A DNA stretch of 64,000 bases from Actinomyces massiliensis 4401292. GTDB lineage: Bacteria > Actinomycetota > Actinomycetes > Actinomycetales > Actinomycetaceae. The stretch lies in NCBI RefSeq assembly GCF_000269805.1, contig NZ_JH711481.1, positions 410,051 to 474,050 of the forward strand. The letters run 5' to 3'. Positions 55,040 through 62,623 of the stretch are shown here, in pieces. Numbering within the stretch: position 1 is the stretch's first letter; the number at the start of each line of letters is the position of its first letter. Position numbers and translations under genes: made by a program. The notes under the pieces were generated by a model. It worked only from the letters and a program-made list of their open reading frames with translations, was not told where the DNA came from and made no database searches.

Positions 55040-56773
55040 ATGCGCCCAACCGGCCTGGACCGACGAGACCAGCTGCGCAGCGCCGTCGACGCCATCCTCG
55101 CCTCAGAGCGGGACGGCGCCATCACGAGGACCAATGAGACCGCCTCCATCGACTTCAAGGAGGAGGCCGGACGGCGCAACGGCCCGAATCTCGAGCCGGG
55201 AAGCACGGAGAACCCCCATGCCGCCACCAAGCTCGCCAACGAGGTCGCCTGCATGGCGAACTCGCCGGGAGGCGGCGCCCTCATCTACGGCGTCGAGGAC
55301 GGCACCGGCGCGGTCCTGGGAACCGAGCTGAATATTGACTGGCTCTGCCAGCGCATCAACCAGGCGATCGATGTCGCCCCGGACATAGAGGAGCGGCGCG
55401 TAGGAGGTCAGCGCGTCCTCATCCTGTACGTGGCCGAGTCCCGCGAACCAGTGCCGGACACCTCTGGCCGCCTGCGATGGCGCGTCGGAGACTCGTGCAA
55501 GCCCGTGGATCGCTCCGAGTGGTGGCTCCACCGCGAGCAGGCACGAGAGCACGACTCGATGGCGGACCGCTCCACCCTCACCACAGACGCCGTGACCGCT
55601 GGCGCCATGGCCCTCGTGCGCACCGACCTCCAGGCCGACGATTCCGAGACGAATGCGGACATCCTGCGCCGGATCGCAGCACTCCGTTCGGACGGCCACC
55701 TCTCGCAGGCGGCGCGTCTGACCCTCACACCGGCACGAGCAACGCTCATCGACCTCACGGTCCTGGACGTCCACGGAGGCGCCGTCACCAACCGGATCGA
55801 GCCCACCCCCTCACTGTCGCTACTCGAGCAGATCGACGACGTCGAGCAAGCTCTGACCGCGCTCAACACCTACTCGACACAGCCCTCTGACCGATTCGCC
55901 CTATCCCCGCAGCGCCTGGTCCCGCAGACGGCGGTGCGCGAGGCGATCCTCAACGGAGTCATTCACCGCGACTGGAATTCGTCCGAGCCGACCGAGGTCC
56001 GCTGGATCTCAATGGACTCCACGCTCGTGGTGCGCAGTCCCGGCGGGTTCACCGGCGGGATCAGCGCCTCGAACGTCCTGAGCAACCGGCATGCGCGCTA
56101 CCCCGCACTGGCGGATCTTTTCCGCGCCCTGTCGCTGGTCGAGAAGCAGGGGCTCGGAGTCGACCGCATGTACACGGCCATGATTCCCCTCGGACACAGG
56201 CCGCCCACCATTGTCGAGGAGGCCGGCCCGCACGTGACGTGCACGCTCGTCGGCGGAGACCCCATCCTGCCAATTGCAGACCTGTTCAACCAGATCCGTC
56301 CGCTGCCTCGACGCCGGGACACACGCGTGGCCGTCATCGTCGATCTCCTCCTGCACTCCCCCTTCACCACGCCGGAGGCTGTCGCCATGGCCCTGCAGAC
56401 GGATGTCAAGGGAACGCATGCGGCACTGCGGGCAACTGCGCAGTGCACCGTGGCGGACACCCCGCTCATCGAGAGGTACACCGCCGATGCCTGGCTTCTG
56501 GAGGAAGAGCCGCGCAGGATCGCCATGCCCGCCCGCAAGGCCCCCTGGTTCGCCGACGTCGTCGGGTACGCGTCAACAGATACCGATGAGTGCCGGACGA
56601 CCATCCGCCTGTGGTGCCGCGCCTTCAAGAAGATCAGCACCGGCGACCTCATGCGGCTGACGGGGGTCTCGCGCGGCACTGCGCAGAAGATCCTAACGAC
56701 GATGAGCGATCAGCAGGAGCTGCATCGCACCGGCTCGGGTCGAGCCACCTCCTACCAGCTTGCAGGAGCATGA
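55040..56773 (+). CDS. AlbA_2-domain, GHKL-like ATP-binding protein
   Basis: 577 residues. AlbA_2 domain: ETASIDFKEEAGRRNGPN, ANEVACMANSPGGGALIYGVED and RRVGGQRVLILYVAESREPVPDTSGRLRWRVGDSCKPV. HATPase_c_4 part: VREAILNGVIHRDWNSSEPTEVRW, VVRSPGGFTGGISASNVLSNRHARYPALADLFRALSLVEKQGLGVDRMY. A winged-helix end (SRGTAQKILTTMSDQQELHRTG) follows. Similar architecture to 11831-13564 but diverged. Bracketed by 93-bp direct repeats, so probably a mobile regulator or defence module. Confidence 0.85.
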   Translation: MRPTGLDRRDQLRSAVDAILASERDGAITRTNETASIDFKEEAGRRNGPNLEPGSTENPHAATKLANEVACMANSPGGGALIYGVEDGTGAVLGTELNIDWLCQRINQAIDVAPDIEERRVGGQRVLILYVAESREPVPDTSGRLRWRVGDSCKPVDRSEWWLHREQAREHDSMADRSTLTTDAVTAGAMALVRTDLQADDSETNADILRRIAALRSDGHLSQAARLTLTPARATLIDLTVLDVHGGAVTNRIEPTPSLSLLEQIDDVEQALTALNTYSTQPSDRFALSPQRLVPQTAVREAILNGVIHRDWNSSEPTEVRWISMDSTLVVRSPGGFTGGISASNVLSNRHARYPALADLFRALSLVEKQGLGVDRMYTAMIPLGHRPPTIVEEAGPHVTCTLVGGDPILPIADLFNQIRPLPRRRDTRVAVIVDLLLHSPFTTPEAVAMALQTDVKGTHAALRATAQCTVADTPLIERYTADAWLLEEEPRRIAMPARKAPWFADVVGYASTDTDECRTTIRLWCRAFKKISTGDLMRLTGVSRGTAQKILTTMSDQQELHRTGSGRATSYQLAGA

Positions 56774-56778
56774 GACGT

Positions 56779-56871
56779 GCAGGGCCCGCCGACCGGAAAT
56801 CATCATGGATCCGCCCATATCGCAAAACCGTGTTGATTTAGCGCCCCCCTAAATCAACATTCGGCGAGATC
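56779..56871. repeat. 93-bp direct repeat, right copy
   Basis: Begins 6 bp after the AlbA_2 stop. Six mismatches to the left copy; the hairpin arms are intact. Its last bases overlap the start of the long hairpin at 56866. Confidence 0.88.
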
Positions 56872-56930
56872 GACTTTTTGGGACGAGATCGACGGTGTCA
56901 CCGTCGATCTCGTCCCAAAAAGTCGATCTC
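56866..56930. terminator. 32-bp-arm perfect hairpin
   Basis: Arms 56866-56897 and 56899-56930 are exact reverse complements about a single-base loop, containing GAGATCGACTTTTTGGGACG. It lies between convergent AlbA_2 and 56992-57783 genes. The centre GACGGTG/CACCGTC matches the hairpin at 53827. Very stable cruciform or terminator. Confidence 0.75.
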
Positions 56931-56991
56931 GAGGTGGGCCCACCAGGCGCGCGCCAGACGCACGACAGGCCACGACAGGCCAGGCGCGGAC

Positions 56992-57783
56992 TTACCTGAG
57001 GAAGCTCCAAATGATGAAGAACAGGAGAAGGATGAGCCACCCGAAGTAGGAGCCGGATTTGTTCTTCTCGGGAGGCCTGGCGAACTGCGGGGGTCGAACA
57101 CCGGCCTGGCCGCCCCGAACACCCTGACCGTAAGACCCCACCGGCGCATACGGGTTGGCACCCGCGGGCGTCACCGGCCAGGCGGGAGCGCCCGACCACT
57201 GCGGCCCGCGACCGTAGGCGGCCGACCGACCTGGGGCACTTCCGTAGGGCGTCTGCGGTACCGGTCCGCGACCGTAGGCGGCCGACCGACCCGATGCACT
57301 TCCGTAAGGCATCTGCGGCGAGGGCATGCGCGGCTGCGCGGGAGAGCCTTGCTGCATACGGGAGCTCCGCTGACGTCGACCGGACCCGTACCCGGACCCA
57401 TACCCAGCCTGCGGCTGTCCACCGGCGAAGCGCCCATAGCCCGACGACGAGGCGGCCTTCTGCGGCTTCCGAGGAGTTCCGCGCCGCATGGCGCGCAACT
57501 GCTCCTCCGCCCGGGCGCGCAGCGCAGCCGTCGGATCGGAGTGCGCCCCGCCGTCAGGACTCTTCCCATAGCCGCGCGAGGATTCGCCCGCCTGCGCCCG
57601 ATGGTCGGAGGACTCGGAAGACTCATAAGACTCATTGAGTATCGAGACGTCGAACAGCGGTGAGCCCATGAGCGGATCGCCCAGCACGGAGCCGAAAGGG
57701 GCTTCACCGATACCCGGATCACCGGGCTCCCAGCCTATGGGCGCCCAGGAGTCAACATCTGCGTGAGCTGTCGGTGTGGCCAT
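56992..57783 (-). CDS. Gly/Ser/Pro-rich tail-anchored hypothetical protein
   Basis: 263 residues. A near-C-terminal hydrophobic helix (YFGWLILLLFFIIWSFLR) would anchor it. The middle is low complexity, with an internal duplication PYGSASGRSAAYGRGP / PYGSAPGRSAAYGRGP (about 165-200) and an acidic N-terminal third with SYESSESSDH. Not recognised. Convergent with the AlbA_2 gene, separated by the hairpin at 56866. Confidence 0.6.
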   Translation of the reverse strand: MATPTAHADVDSWAPIGWEPGDPGIGEAPFGSVLGDPLMGSPLFDVSILNESYESSESSDHRAQAGESSRGYGKSPDGGAHSDPTAALRARAEEQLRAMRRGTPRKPQKAASSSGYGRFAGGQPQAGYGSGYGSGRRQRSSRMQQGSPAQPRMPSPQMPYGSASGRSAAYGRGPVPQTPYGSAPGRSAAYGRGPQWSGAPAWPVTPAGANPYAPVGSYGQGVRGGQAGVRPPQFARPPEKNKSGSYFGWLILLLFFIIWSFLR

Positions 57784-57804
57784 AGGACCAGGATCTCATA
57801 CGCC

Positions 57805-57865
57805 GAGATCGGTCCGCTTCCGCGTCGAAATCGGTCCAGATCCGCCTCGAGATCGGTCCGGTTCT
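57805..57865. repeat. 22-bp-period tandem repeat
   Basis: Units at 57805, 57827 and 57849 beginning GAGATCGGTC or GAAATCGGTC. Same family as 54809 and 62468. Confidence 0.8.
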
Positions 57866-58143
57866 GTGTCGTGATTGTGGTGTGTCAGGACATCTGAGGC
57901 AGGGTGCGTACTCGACTTCGGGTGGTGGTTCCCGGTGGGGTGCTCCTCGGGGGACTCGACGGCGAGGTCGAGGATCCCGGTGCCCGCGTGTACCTGGGGC
58001 GATCGTCACCGCATTTGCTCAGCATGAAGAACCTTGTCCTGATGCCCGTGCCTGCCGGGGGCGGCGGGTGTTGCACACTCGCGTGCGCTCTGCATCGGTG
58101 GGAACCGCGTAATCATGCGGAACAGCAAAGTCAGTAGCGGTCA

Positions 58144-58195
58144 TGGTCGGGCTCCCATGTGCGCAGATCCCCCTCACCGCACATGGGAGCCCGAC
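58144..58195. terminator. 19-bp-arm hairpin
   Basis: GGTCGGGCTCCCATGTGCG (58144-58162), a 14-base loop, then its exact reverse complement (58177-58195). TCTCCCATGTGC recurs at 58269. Not tied to an identified gene; perhaps a small RNA terminator or protein-binding site. Confidence 0.5.
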
Positions 58196-58357
58196 CACCA
58201 GACACCACGCCCACCAGAAAAGCCTGTCATTCCAACAAAAACCAGCCGCCGTCCTGCAGGGACCCCGGTCTCCCATGTGCAACACCAACGACAACCACAC
58301 CCACCAGGCACACCACACCCCACACAACCAACCCACCACAAACTCCAACCGGAACCG

Positions 58358-58502
58358 GACCGATCTCGGCACGGAGTACGACCGATCTCGGCACGGAGTA
58401 CGACCGATCTCGGTGCGGAACTCGACCGATCTCGGCACGGAGTGCAACTGATTTCGGCGCGGAACCGGACCGATCTCGGTGCGGAATACGACCGATCTCG
58501 AG
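58358..58502. repeat. seven-unit 22-bp-period tandem repeat
   Basis: Units start every 22 bp from 58358 with GACCGATCTCGG (the fifth, at 58446, is diverged: AACTGATTTCGG). Longest array of the family in this window. Ends 60 bp before the csoR -35. Confidence 0.88.
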
Positions 58503-58561
58503 AAATAGAATGAGGTACTCGCAGGCACCGCACCAGACGGACCGCCCTCATTGACTCCCAA

Positions 58562-58590
58562 TTGACTCCCATACCCCCTAGGGGTACTGT
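58562..58590 (+). promoter_or_regulatory. csoR promoter and CsoR operator
   Basis: -35 TTGACT (58562-58567), 17-bp spacer, -10 TACTGT (58585-58590); the palindrome TACCCC-CTA-GGGGTA (58572-58586) lies in the spacer and overlaps the -10. GC-rich pseudo-palindromes of this form are typical CsoR operators. TTGACTCCCA is repeated at 58551. Confidence 0.75.
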
Positions 58591-58629
58591 CGAGCGCACT
58601 CCGCCAGACCGAGGAGGAAACGAGAGCGA

Positions 58630-58911
58630 ATGGCCGGCTACACGGGCACCAAGGACGACTACCTCAAACGGCTGCGCCGCATTGAGGGCCAAATCCGCGG
58701 CATCTCCCGTATGGTCGAGCAGGACACCTACTGCATCGACGTCCTCACCCAGGTCGCAGCGGCCACCAAGGCTCTGCAGGCCGTCAGCCTGGGACTGCTC
58801 GAGGACCACATGAGCCACTGCGTCATCCACGCCGCCCAGTCCTCCGACGCCGAGGGCCGGGCCAAGATCCGCGAGGCCTCCGACGCGATCGCCCGCCTCA
58901 TACGGTCCTGA
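58630..58911 (+). CDS. csoR: copper-sensing repressor
   Basis: 93 residues, all-helical. The Cu(I) site is visible: Cys35 (DTYCIDVLTQ), His60 (EDHMSH) and Cys64 (SHCVIH). Conserved RLRRIEGQIRGISRMVEQ binds DNA. Cu(I) binding releases the operator. ATG 58630 with GAGGAAACGAG upstream. Heads csoR-copZ-copA. Confidence 0.93.
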   Translation: MAGYTGTKDDYLKRLRRIEGQIRGISRMVEQDTYCIDVLTQVAAATKALQAVSLGLLEDHMSHCVIHAAQSSDAEGRAKIREASDAIARLIRS

Positions 58912-58935
58912 ACGCACAATCGAAGGAGCACCGCC

Positions 58936-59199
58936 ATGTCCGAGTTCACCGCCGACGGCACCGACCGCACCACCACCCTCAAGCTCTCGGGCCTGACCTG
59001 CGACCACTGCGTCGCCCATGTCACCGAGGAGCTCAAGAACCTCGACGGCGTCAAGAACGTCTCGGTCGTCCTCAACAAGGGCGGCCAGTCGGTGGCCTTC
59101 GTCGTCTCCGACGTCGTCCTGGACGATGCCGCCCTGGCCGCGGCCATCGATGAGGCCGGCGACTACACCCTCAACGCCGTCGAGCGCGACATAGCCTGA
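58936..59199 (+). CDS. copZ: CopZ-like copper chaperone
   Basis: 87 residues. Heavy-metal-associated domain with the CxxC site at Cys22/Cys25 (LTCDHCVAHVTEEL). It hands copper to CopA. 24 bp after csoR; ATG with GAAGGAG upstream. The site is CDHC rather than the common CxGC. Confidence 0.9.
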   Translation: MSEFTADGTDRTTTLKLSGLTCDHCVAHVTEELKNLDGVKNVSVVLNKGGQSVAFVVSDVVLDDAALAAAIDEAGDYTLNAVERDIA

Positions 59200-59320
59200 C
59201 CGGGCCGATCAACCAGCCGTCCGACGACGGGCCGGTCGCGGCGCATGCGGCGCGACCGGCCCGTCTTTCCGCCCGGGTGCGCCCGGGGTCCAGCACTTGA
59301 GTCCAGGAGTCCGATCCGCC

Positions 59321-62300
59321 ATGAGTCATTCCAGCGGCTCACCCCTCACCGACGCCAGCGCCTCCGTACGCGCCGCGCGCACCATCGACCTGGCCGTGGA
59401 GGGCATGACCTGCGCGTCCTGCGTGGCGCGCGTGGAGAAGAAACTGTCCAGGCTCGACGGCGTGAGCGCCAGCGTCAATCTCGCCACCGAGTCCGCCCGC
59501 GTCACGGCGCCCGCCGGCATCTCCGACGACGATCTGCTGGCCGCCGTCGCCCGCGCAGGCTACACGGCCCGGCTCAAGAGCGGACTGGCGCCTGCCGCGC
59601 CCACTGCAACGTCGAGTCCCTCAATCCGGGAGGCCGCAGCGCACAAGCTCGACAAGGCCGCAGCAAGCCCGGCCGCAGAAACCACAGCCGCAGACCCGGC
59701 AGTCCCAACCGCCTCCAATAGCACCGCCTCGCCACTGGCCAACAGCGCCGACAGCCCTCAAGGCCCAGCCGGCGCCGAGCCGGCCCGAGCCCCGCTCGCT
59801 CTGAGCACCCGAAGCACCCAGAACACCCAGAACACCACGGCCTCCCCCGCCCTCGAGCCCGCAGCTCCGGCAGACCCAGCAGCCCCGGCAGACCCAGCGG
59901 CTCCGACCGCCCAAGCCGCCCCGGCAGCCCCGGCCGCCCCGCGCATCGGGGACTCTCAGCTCGCCCGGGCCGCCGACCTGCGCCTTCGCCTCGTCTATAG
60001 CCTCGTCCTGTCCGTCCCGGTCATGGCGATCTCCATGATCCCGGCCCTCCAGCTGCCGGGTTGGCAGTGGACCGTCGCCCTCATGGCGCTGCCGGTGGCG
60101 ACTTGGGGCGCCTGGCCCTTCCACCGGGCCGCGGCCCGCGGCCTGCGCCACGGCGCTTTCACCATGGACACGCTCGTGTCGCTCGGCGTTGTCGCCGCCG
60201 TCGGCTGGAGCCTGTGGGCGCTCATCTGGGGCGGCGCCGGGGAGATCGGCGCACGCATGACCATGGAGTTCCTGCCGCGATATCAAGGATATCAGGGCCA
60301 CCAGGGACATGCGGCGCACATGTACTTCGAGTCGGCCGCCTGGGTCACCACCTTCCTCCTGGCCGGACGCTACGCCGAGGCGCGCGCCCGCTACCGCTCC
60401 GGCGATGCCCTGCGCGCTCTGCTCGAACTGGGCGCCAAGGAAGCCACTCGGGTGCGTCTGACCTCGCCGTCGGGCTCCACGGCCGCGATCGATGTCCTGG
60501 ACGACGACGGCGCCCCCCGCGCCGACGCCGCCCGCACCGAGGAGCGCGTGCCGGTCGATGCCCTCCAGCCGGGCGACCTGCTGGCCGTGCGTCCCGGGGA
60601 GAAGATCGCCACCGACGGGGTGGTCGTCGAGGGCCGCTCCGCCGTGGACGCCTCCATGCTCACCGGCGAGTCGGTGCCCGTCGAGGTCGGGATCAGCGAC
60701 GCCGTCACCGGCGGCTGCGTGAACACATTCGGGTCGCTGCTGGTGCGGGCCACCGCCGTCGGGGCGGGCACGACCCTGGCCCGCATCGGGGCGATGGTCA
60801 CGGCCGCCCAAGCCGGCAAGGCCCCGGTGCAGCGCCTGGCCGACCGCATCTCCGGCGTATTCGTCCCGGCCGTGCTCATCGTGTCGGCCATGACTCTCGC
60901 TGTATGGCTGGGGCTCGGCTATCCGGCGCAGCAGGCCCTGACGGCGGCCGTCGCCGTGCTCGTCATCGCCTGCCCGTGCGCGCTGGGTCTGGCCACGCCT
61001 ACCGCCCTGCTGGTGGGCTCGGGGCGCGCGGCCAGGCTCGGTGTCGTCATCAAGGGACCCGAGGTGCTGGAGTCCAGCCGCGCCCTGGACACGATCGTGC
61101 TGGACAAGACCGGCACGGTCACCCGGGGGCGCATGAGTCTGGAACTGGCCGACGACGACGCCATCACGGTAGCGGGAGGCCCTGACAGTCCAAGCAACCG
61201 TGAAAACCTTGGCGGCCCTGACGGCGCTGACAGTCCTGGCAGCGGCAATGACGGTAACGGCCCTGATGGCGTTGACGGCGCTGGTAGCACTGCTAGCACC
61301 GACCGCTTCGAGGCGCTGCGCCTGGCGGGCGCGCTCGAGGCGGCCAGCGAGCATCCGGTGGCCGCCGCCATCGCTCAGGCCGCTCGCGCCGCCGCAACAG
61401 AAGGCACCACGAGGGCTGACATCACTGATGATGCTGGCAACCCTGACAACGCGGATAACGCTGCCAACGCCGATAACCCTGACAACCCCAACAAGCCCGG
61501 CAACCCTGACAACACTGACATTGCTGACATCCCTGATATCCCCAGCATCCCCGACATCGCTGCCGGCACGACCGGCACCGGGTCTGCGTCAGCGTCAGCA
61601 ACGGTGACTGCGACAGCATCTGCCCACCTGCCCCATGTGGAGGACTTCGCCAACCATGAGGGCCGGGGCGTGACCGGCCGCGTGGAGGGCCGTGAGGTCG
61701 CCGTCGGTCGTCCGACCTGGATCGCCGAGCGCGGGATCGCCATCCCCGATTCGCTCAATGACGCCGTGGCGACCGCCCAGGCGTCGGGCGCCACCGCCGT
61801 CGTGCTCGCGGCCGCTCCGCACCCCGGCGAGCGCGAAGGCGTTGGGGCGAACGGTGAGAGCGGAGCTCTGCGCGCGCTCGCCGTGCTGGTGGTGCGCGAC
61901 ACTGTGCGCCCGAGCTCGCGCGCCGCGATCGCCGACCTGCGCGCGCTAGGGGTGCGGCCGATTCTGCTCACCGGCGACAACGCCCGCGCTGCGGCGCACG
62001 TGGCGGCCGAGGTCGGGATCGCAGCCGAGGACGTGCGCGCCGACGTCCTGCCGGGCGACAAGCGCGACGTGGTCGCCGAACTGCAGGAGCGCGGGCACGT
62101 CGTCGGCATGGTCGGCGACGGCGTCAACGACGCGGCGGCCCTGGCGCAGGCGGGTGCTCGCGGCCTCGGCTTCGCCATGGGGTCGGGCGCCGATGCGGCT
62201 ATAGAGACTGCTGACATCACGCTCGTGCGCACCGATCTGGATGCGGTGGCGGCGGCGATCCGCATCAGCCGGGCGACGCTGCGCATCATCAGGCAGAACC

Positions 62301-62446
62301 TGTTCTGGGCCTTCGCCTACAACGTGGCGGCGATCCCGCTGGCGGCGGCCGGTCTGCTCAACCCCATGATCGCCGGCGCCGCCATGGCGGCCTCCAGCGT
62401 CATCGTGGTGACCAACTCCCTGCGCCTGCGCCGAGCCGGCGCGTAG
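59321..62446 (+). CDS. copA: copper-exporting P1B-type ATPase
   Basis: 1041 residues, about 290 longer than usual. HMA domain with CASC at Cys31/Cys34; an Ala/Pro-rich linker of ~95 residues (about 105-200); TM helices; CPC motif at 551-553; phosphorylation Asp595 in DKTGTVTRG; SEHPVA for nucleotide binding; GDGVNDAAAL. The ATP-binding domain carries a ~100-residue insertion of Asn-Pro-Asp repeats (DNADNAANADNPDNPNKPGN area). ATG 59321 chosen over 59297 for the HMA start. Third gene of the csoR operon, 121 bp after copZ. Confidence 0.93.
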   Translation: MSHSSGSPLTDASASVRAARTIDLAVEGMTCASCVARVEKKLSRLDGVSASVNLATESARVTAPAGISDDDLLAAVARAGYTARLKSGLAPAAPTATSSPSIREAAAHKLDKAAASPAAETTAADPAVPTASNSTASPLANSADSPQGPAGAEPARAPLALSTRSTQNTQNTTASPALEPAAPADPAAPADPAAPTAQAAPAAPAAPRIGDSQLARAADLRLRLVYSLVLSVPVMAISMIPALQLPGWQWTVALMALPVATWGAWPFHRAAARGLRHGAFTMDTLVSLGVVAAVGWSLWALIWGGAGEIGARMTMEFLPRYQGYQGHQGHAAHMYFESAAWVTTFLLAGRYAEARARYRSGDALRALLELGAKEATRVRLTSPSGSTAAIDVLDDDGAPRADAARTEERVPVDALQPGDLLAVRPGEKIATDGVVVEGRSAVDASMLTGESVPVEVGISDAVTGGCVNTFGSLLVRATAVGAGTTLARIGAMVTAAQAGKAPVQRLADRISGVFVPAVLIVSAMTLAVWLGLGYPAQQALTAAVAVLVIACPCALGLATPTALLVGSGRAARLGVVIKGPEVLESSRALDTIVLDKTGTVTRGRMSLELADDDAITVAGGPDSPSNRENLGGPDGADSPGSGNDGNGPDGVDGAGSTASTDRFEALRLAGALEAASEHPVAAAIAQAARAAATEGTTRADITDDAGNPDNADNAANADNPDNPNKPGNPDNTDIADIPDIPSIPDIAAGTTGTGSASASATVTATASAHLPHVEDFANHEGRGVTGRVEGREVAVGRPTWIAERGIAIPDSLNDAVATAQASGATAVVLAAAPHPGEREGVGANGESGALRALAVLVVRDTVRPSSRAAIADLRALGVRPILLTGDNARAAAHVAAEVGIAAEDVRADVLPGDKRDVVAELQERGHVVGMVGDGVNDAAALAQAGARGLGFAMGSGADAAIETADITLVRTDLDAVAAAIRISRATLRIIRQNLFWAFAYNVAAIPLAAAGLLNPMIAGAAMAASSVIVVTNSLRLRRAGA
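62425..62446. repeat. 22-bp repeat at the copA 3' end (left)
   Basis: CCTGCGCCGAGCCGGCGCGT and the stop TAG; the same 22 bases recur at 63950-63971, beyond the DUF4143 gene. Possible target-site duplication or att-like pair. Confidence 0.65.
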
Positions 62447-62467
62447 CCGCACCGCGCCCCTTTCGCC

Positions 62468-62544
62468 GAGATCGGTCCGCTTCCGGCTCGAGATCGGTCG
62501 CACTCCGCACCGAGATCGGTCCACCTCCGCCTCGAGATCGGTCG
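62468..62544. repeat. 22-bp-period tandem repeat
   Basis: Units at 62468, 62490, 62512 and 62534, each beginning GAGATCGGTC, directly downstream of copA. Confidence 0.85.
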
Positions 62545-62623
62545 CACGCGTGAGGATGAGCCCGCATCGTCAGCCGCCCAGGCACAGACCGACTCAGACA
62601 GCAGATCTCACGCCCTGCAGCCG

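Larger units (their letters stand above)
57784..58629. other. repeat-rich intergenic region upstream of csoR
   Basis: 846 bp. It contains a three-unit 22-bp array (57805-57865), a 19-bp-arm hairpin (58144-58195), a seven-unit 22-bp array (58358-58502) and the csoR promoter. Short frames are present but look non-coding. The stretch 57900-58140 shows nothing clear. Confidence 0.6.

Noticed and set aside
58358-58502. Possible CRISPR array
   Set aside because: Units repeat every 22 bp without unique spacers of normal length; conserved and variable halves alternate within one short unit, and no cas genes are present.
58019-58561. Minus-strand frame through the 22-bp array upstream of csoR
   Set aside because: Its repeats of FRTEIGP type are just the translation of the 22-bp DNA repeat; no start or domain is supported.
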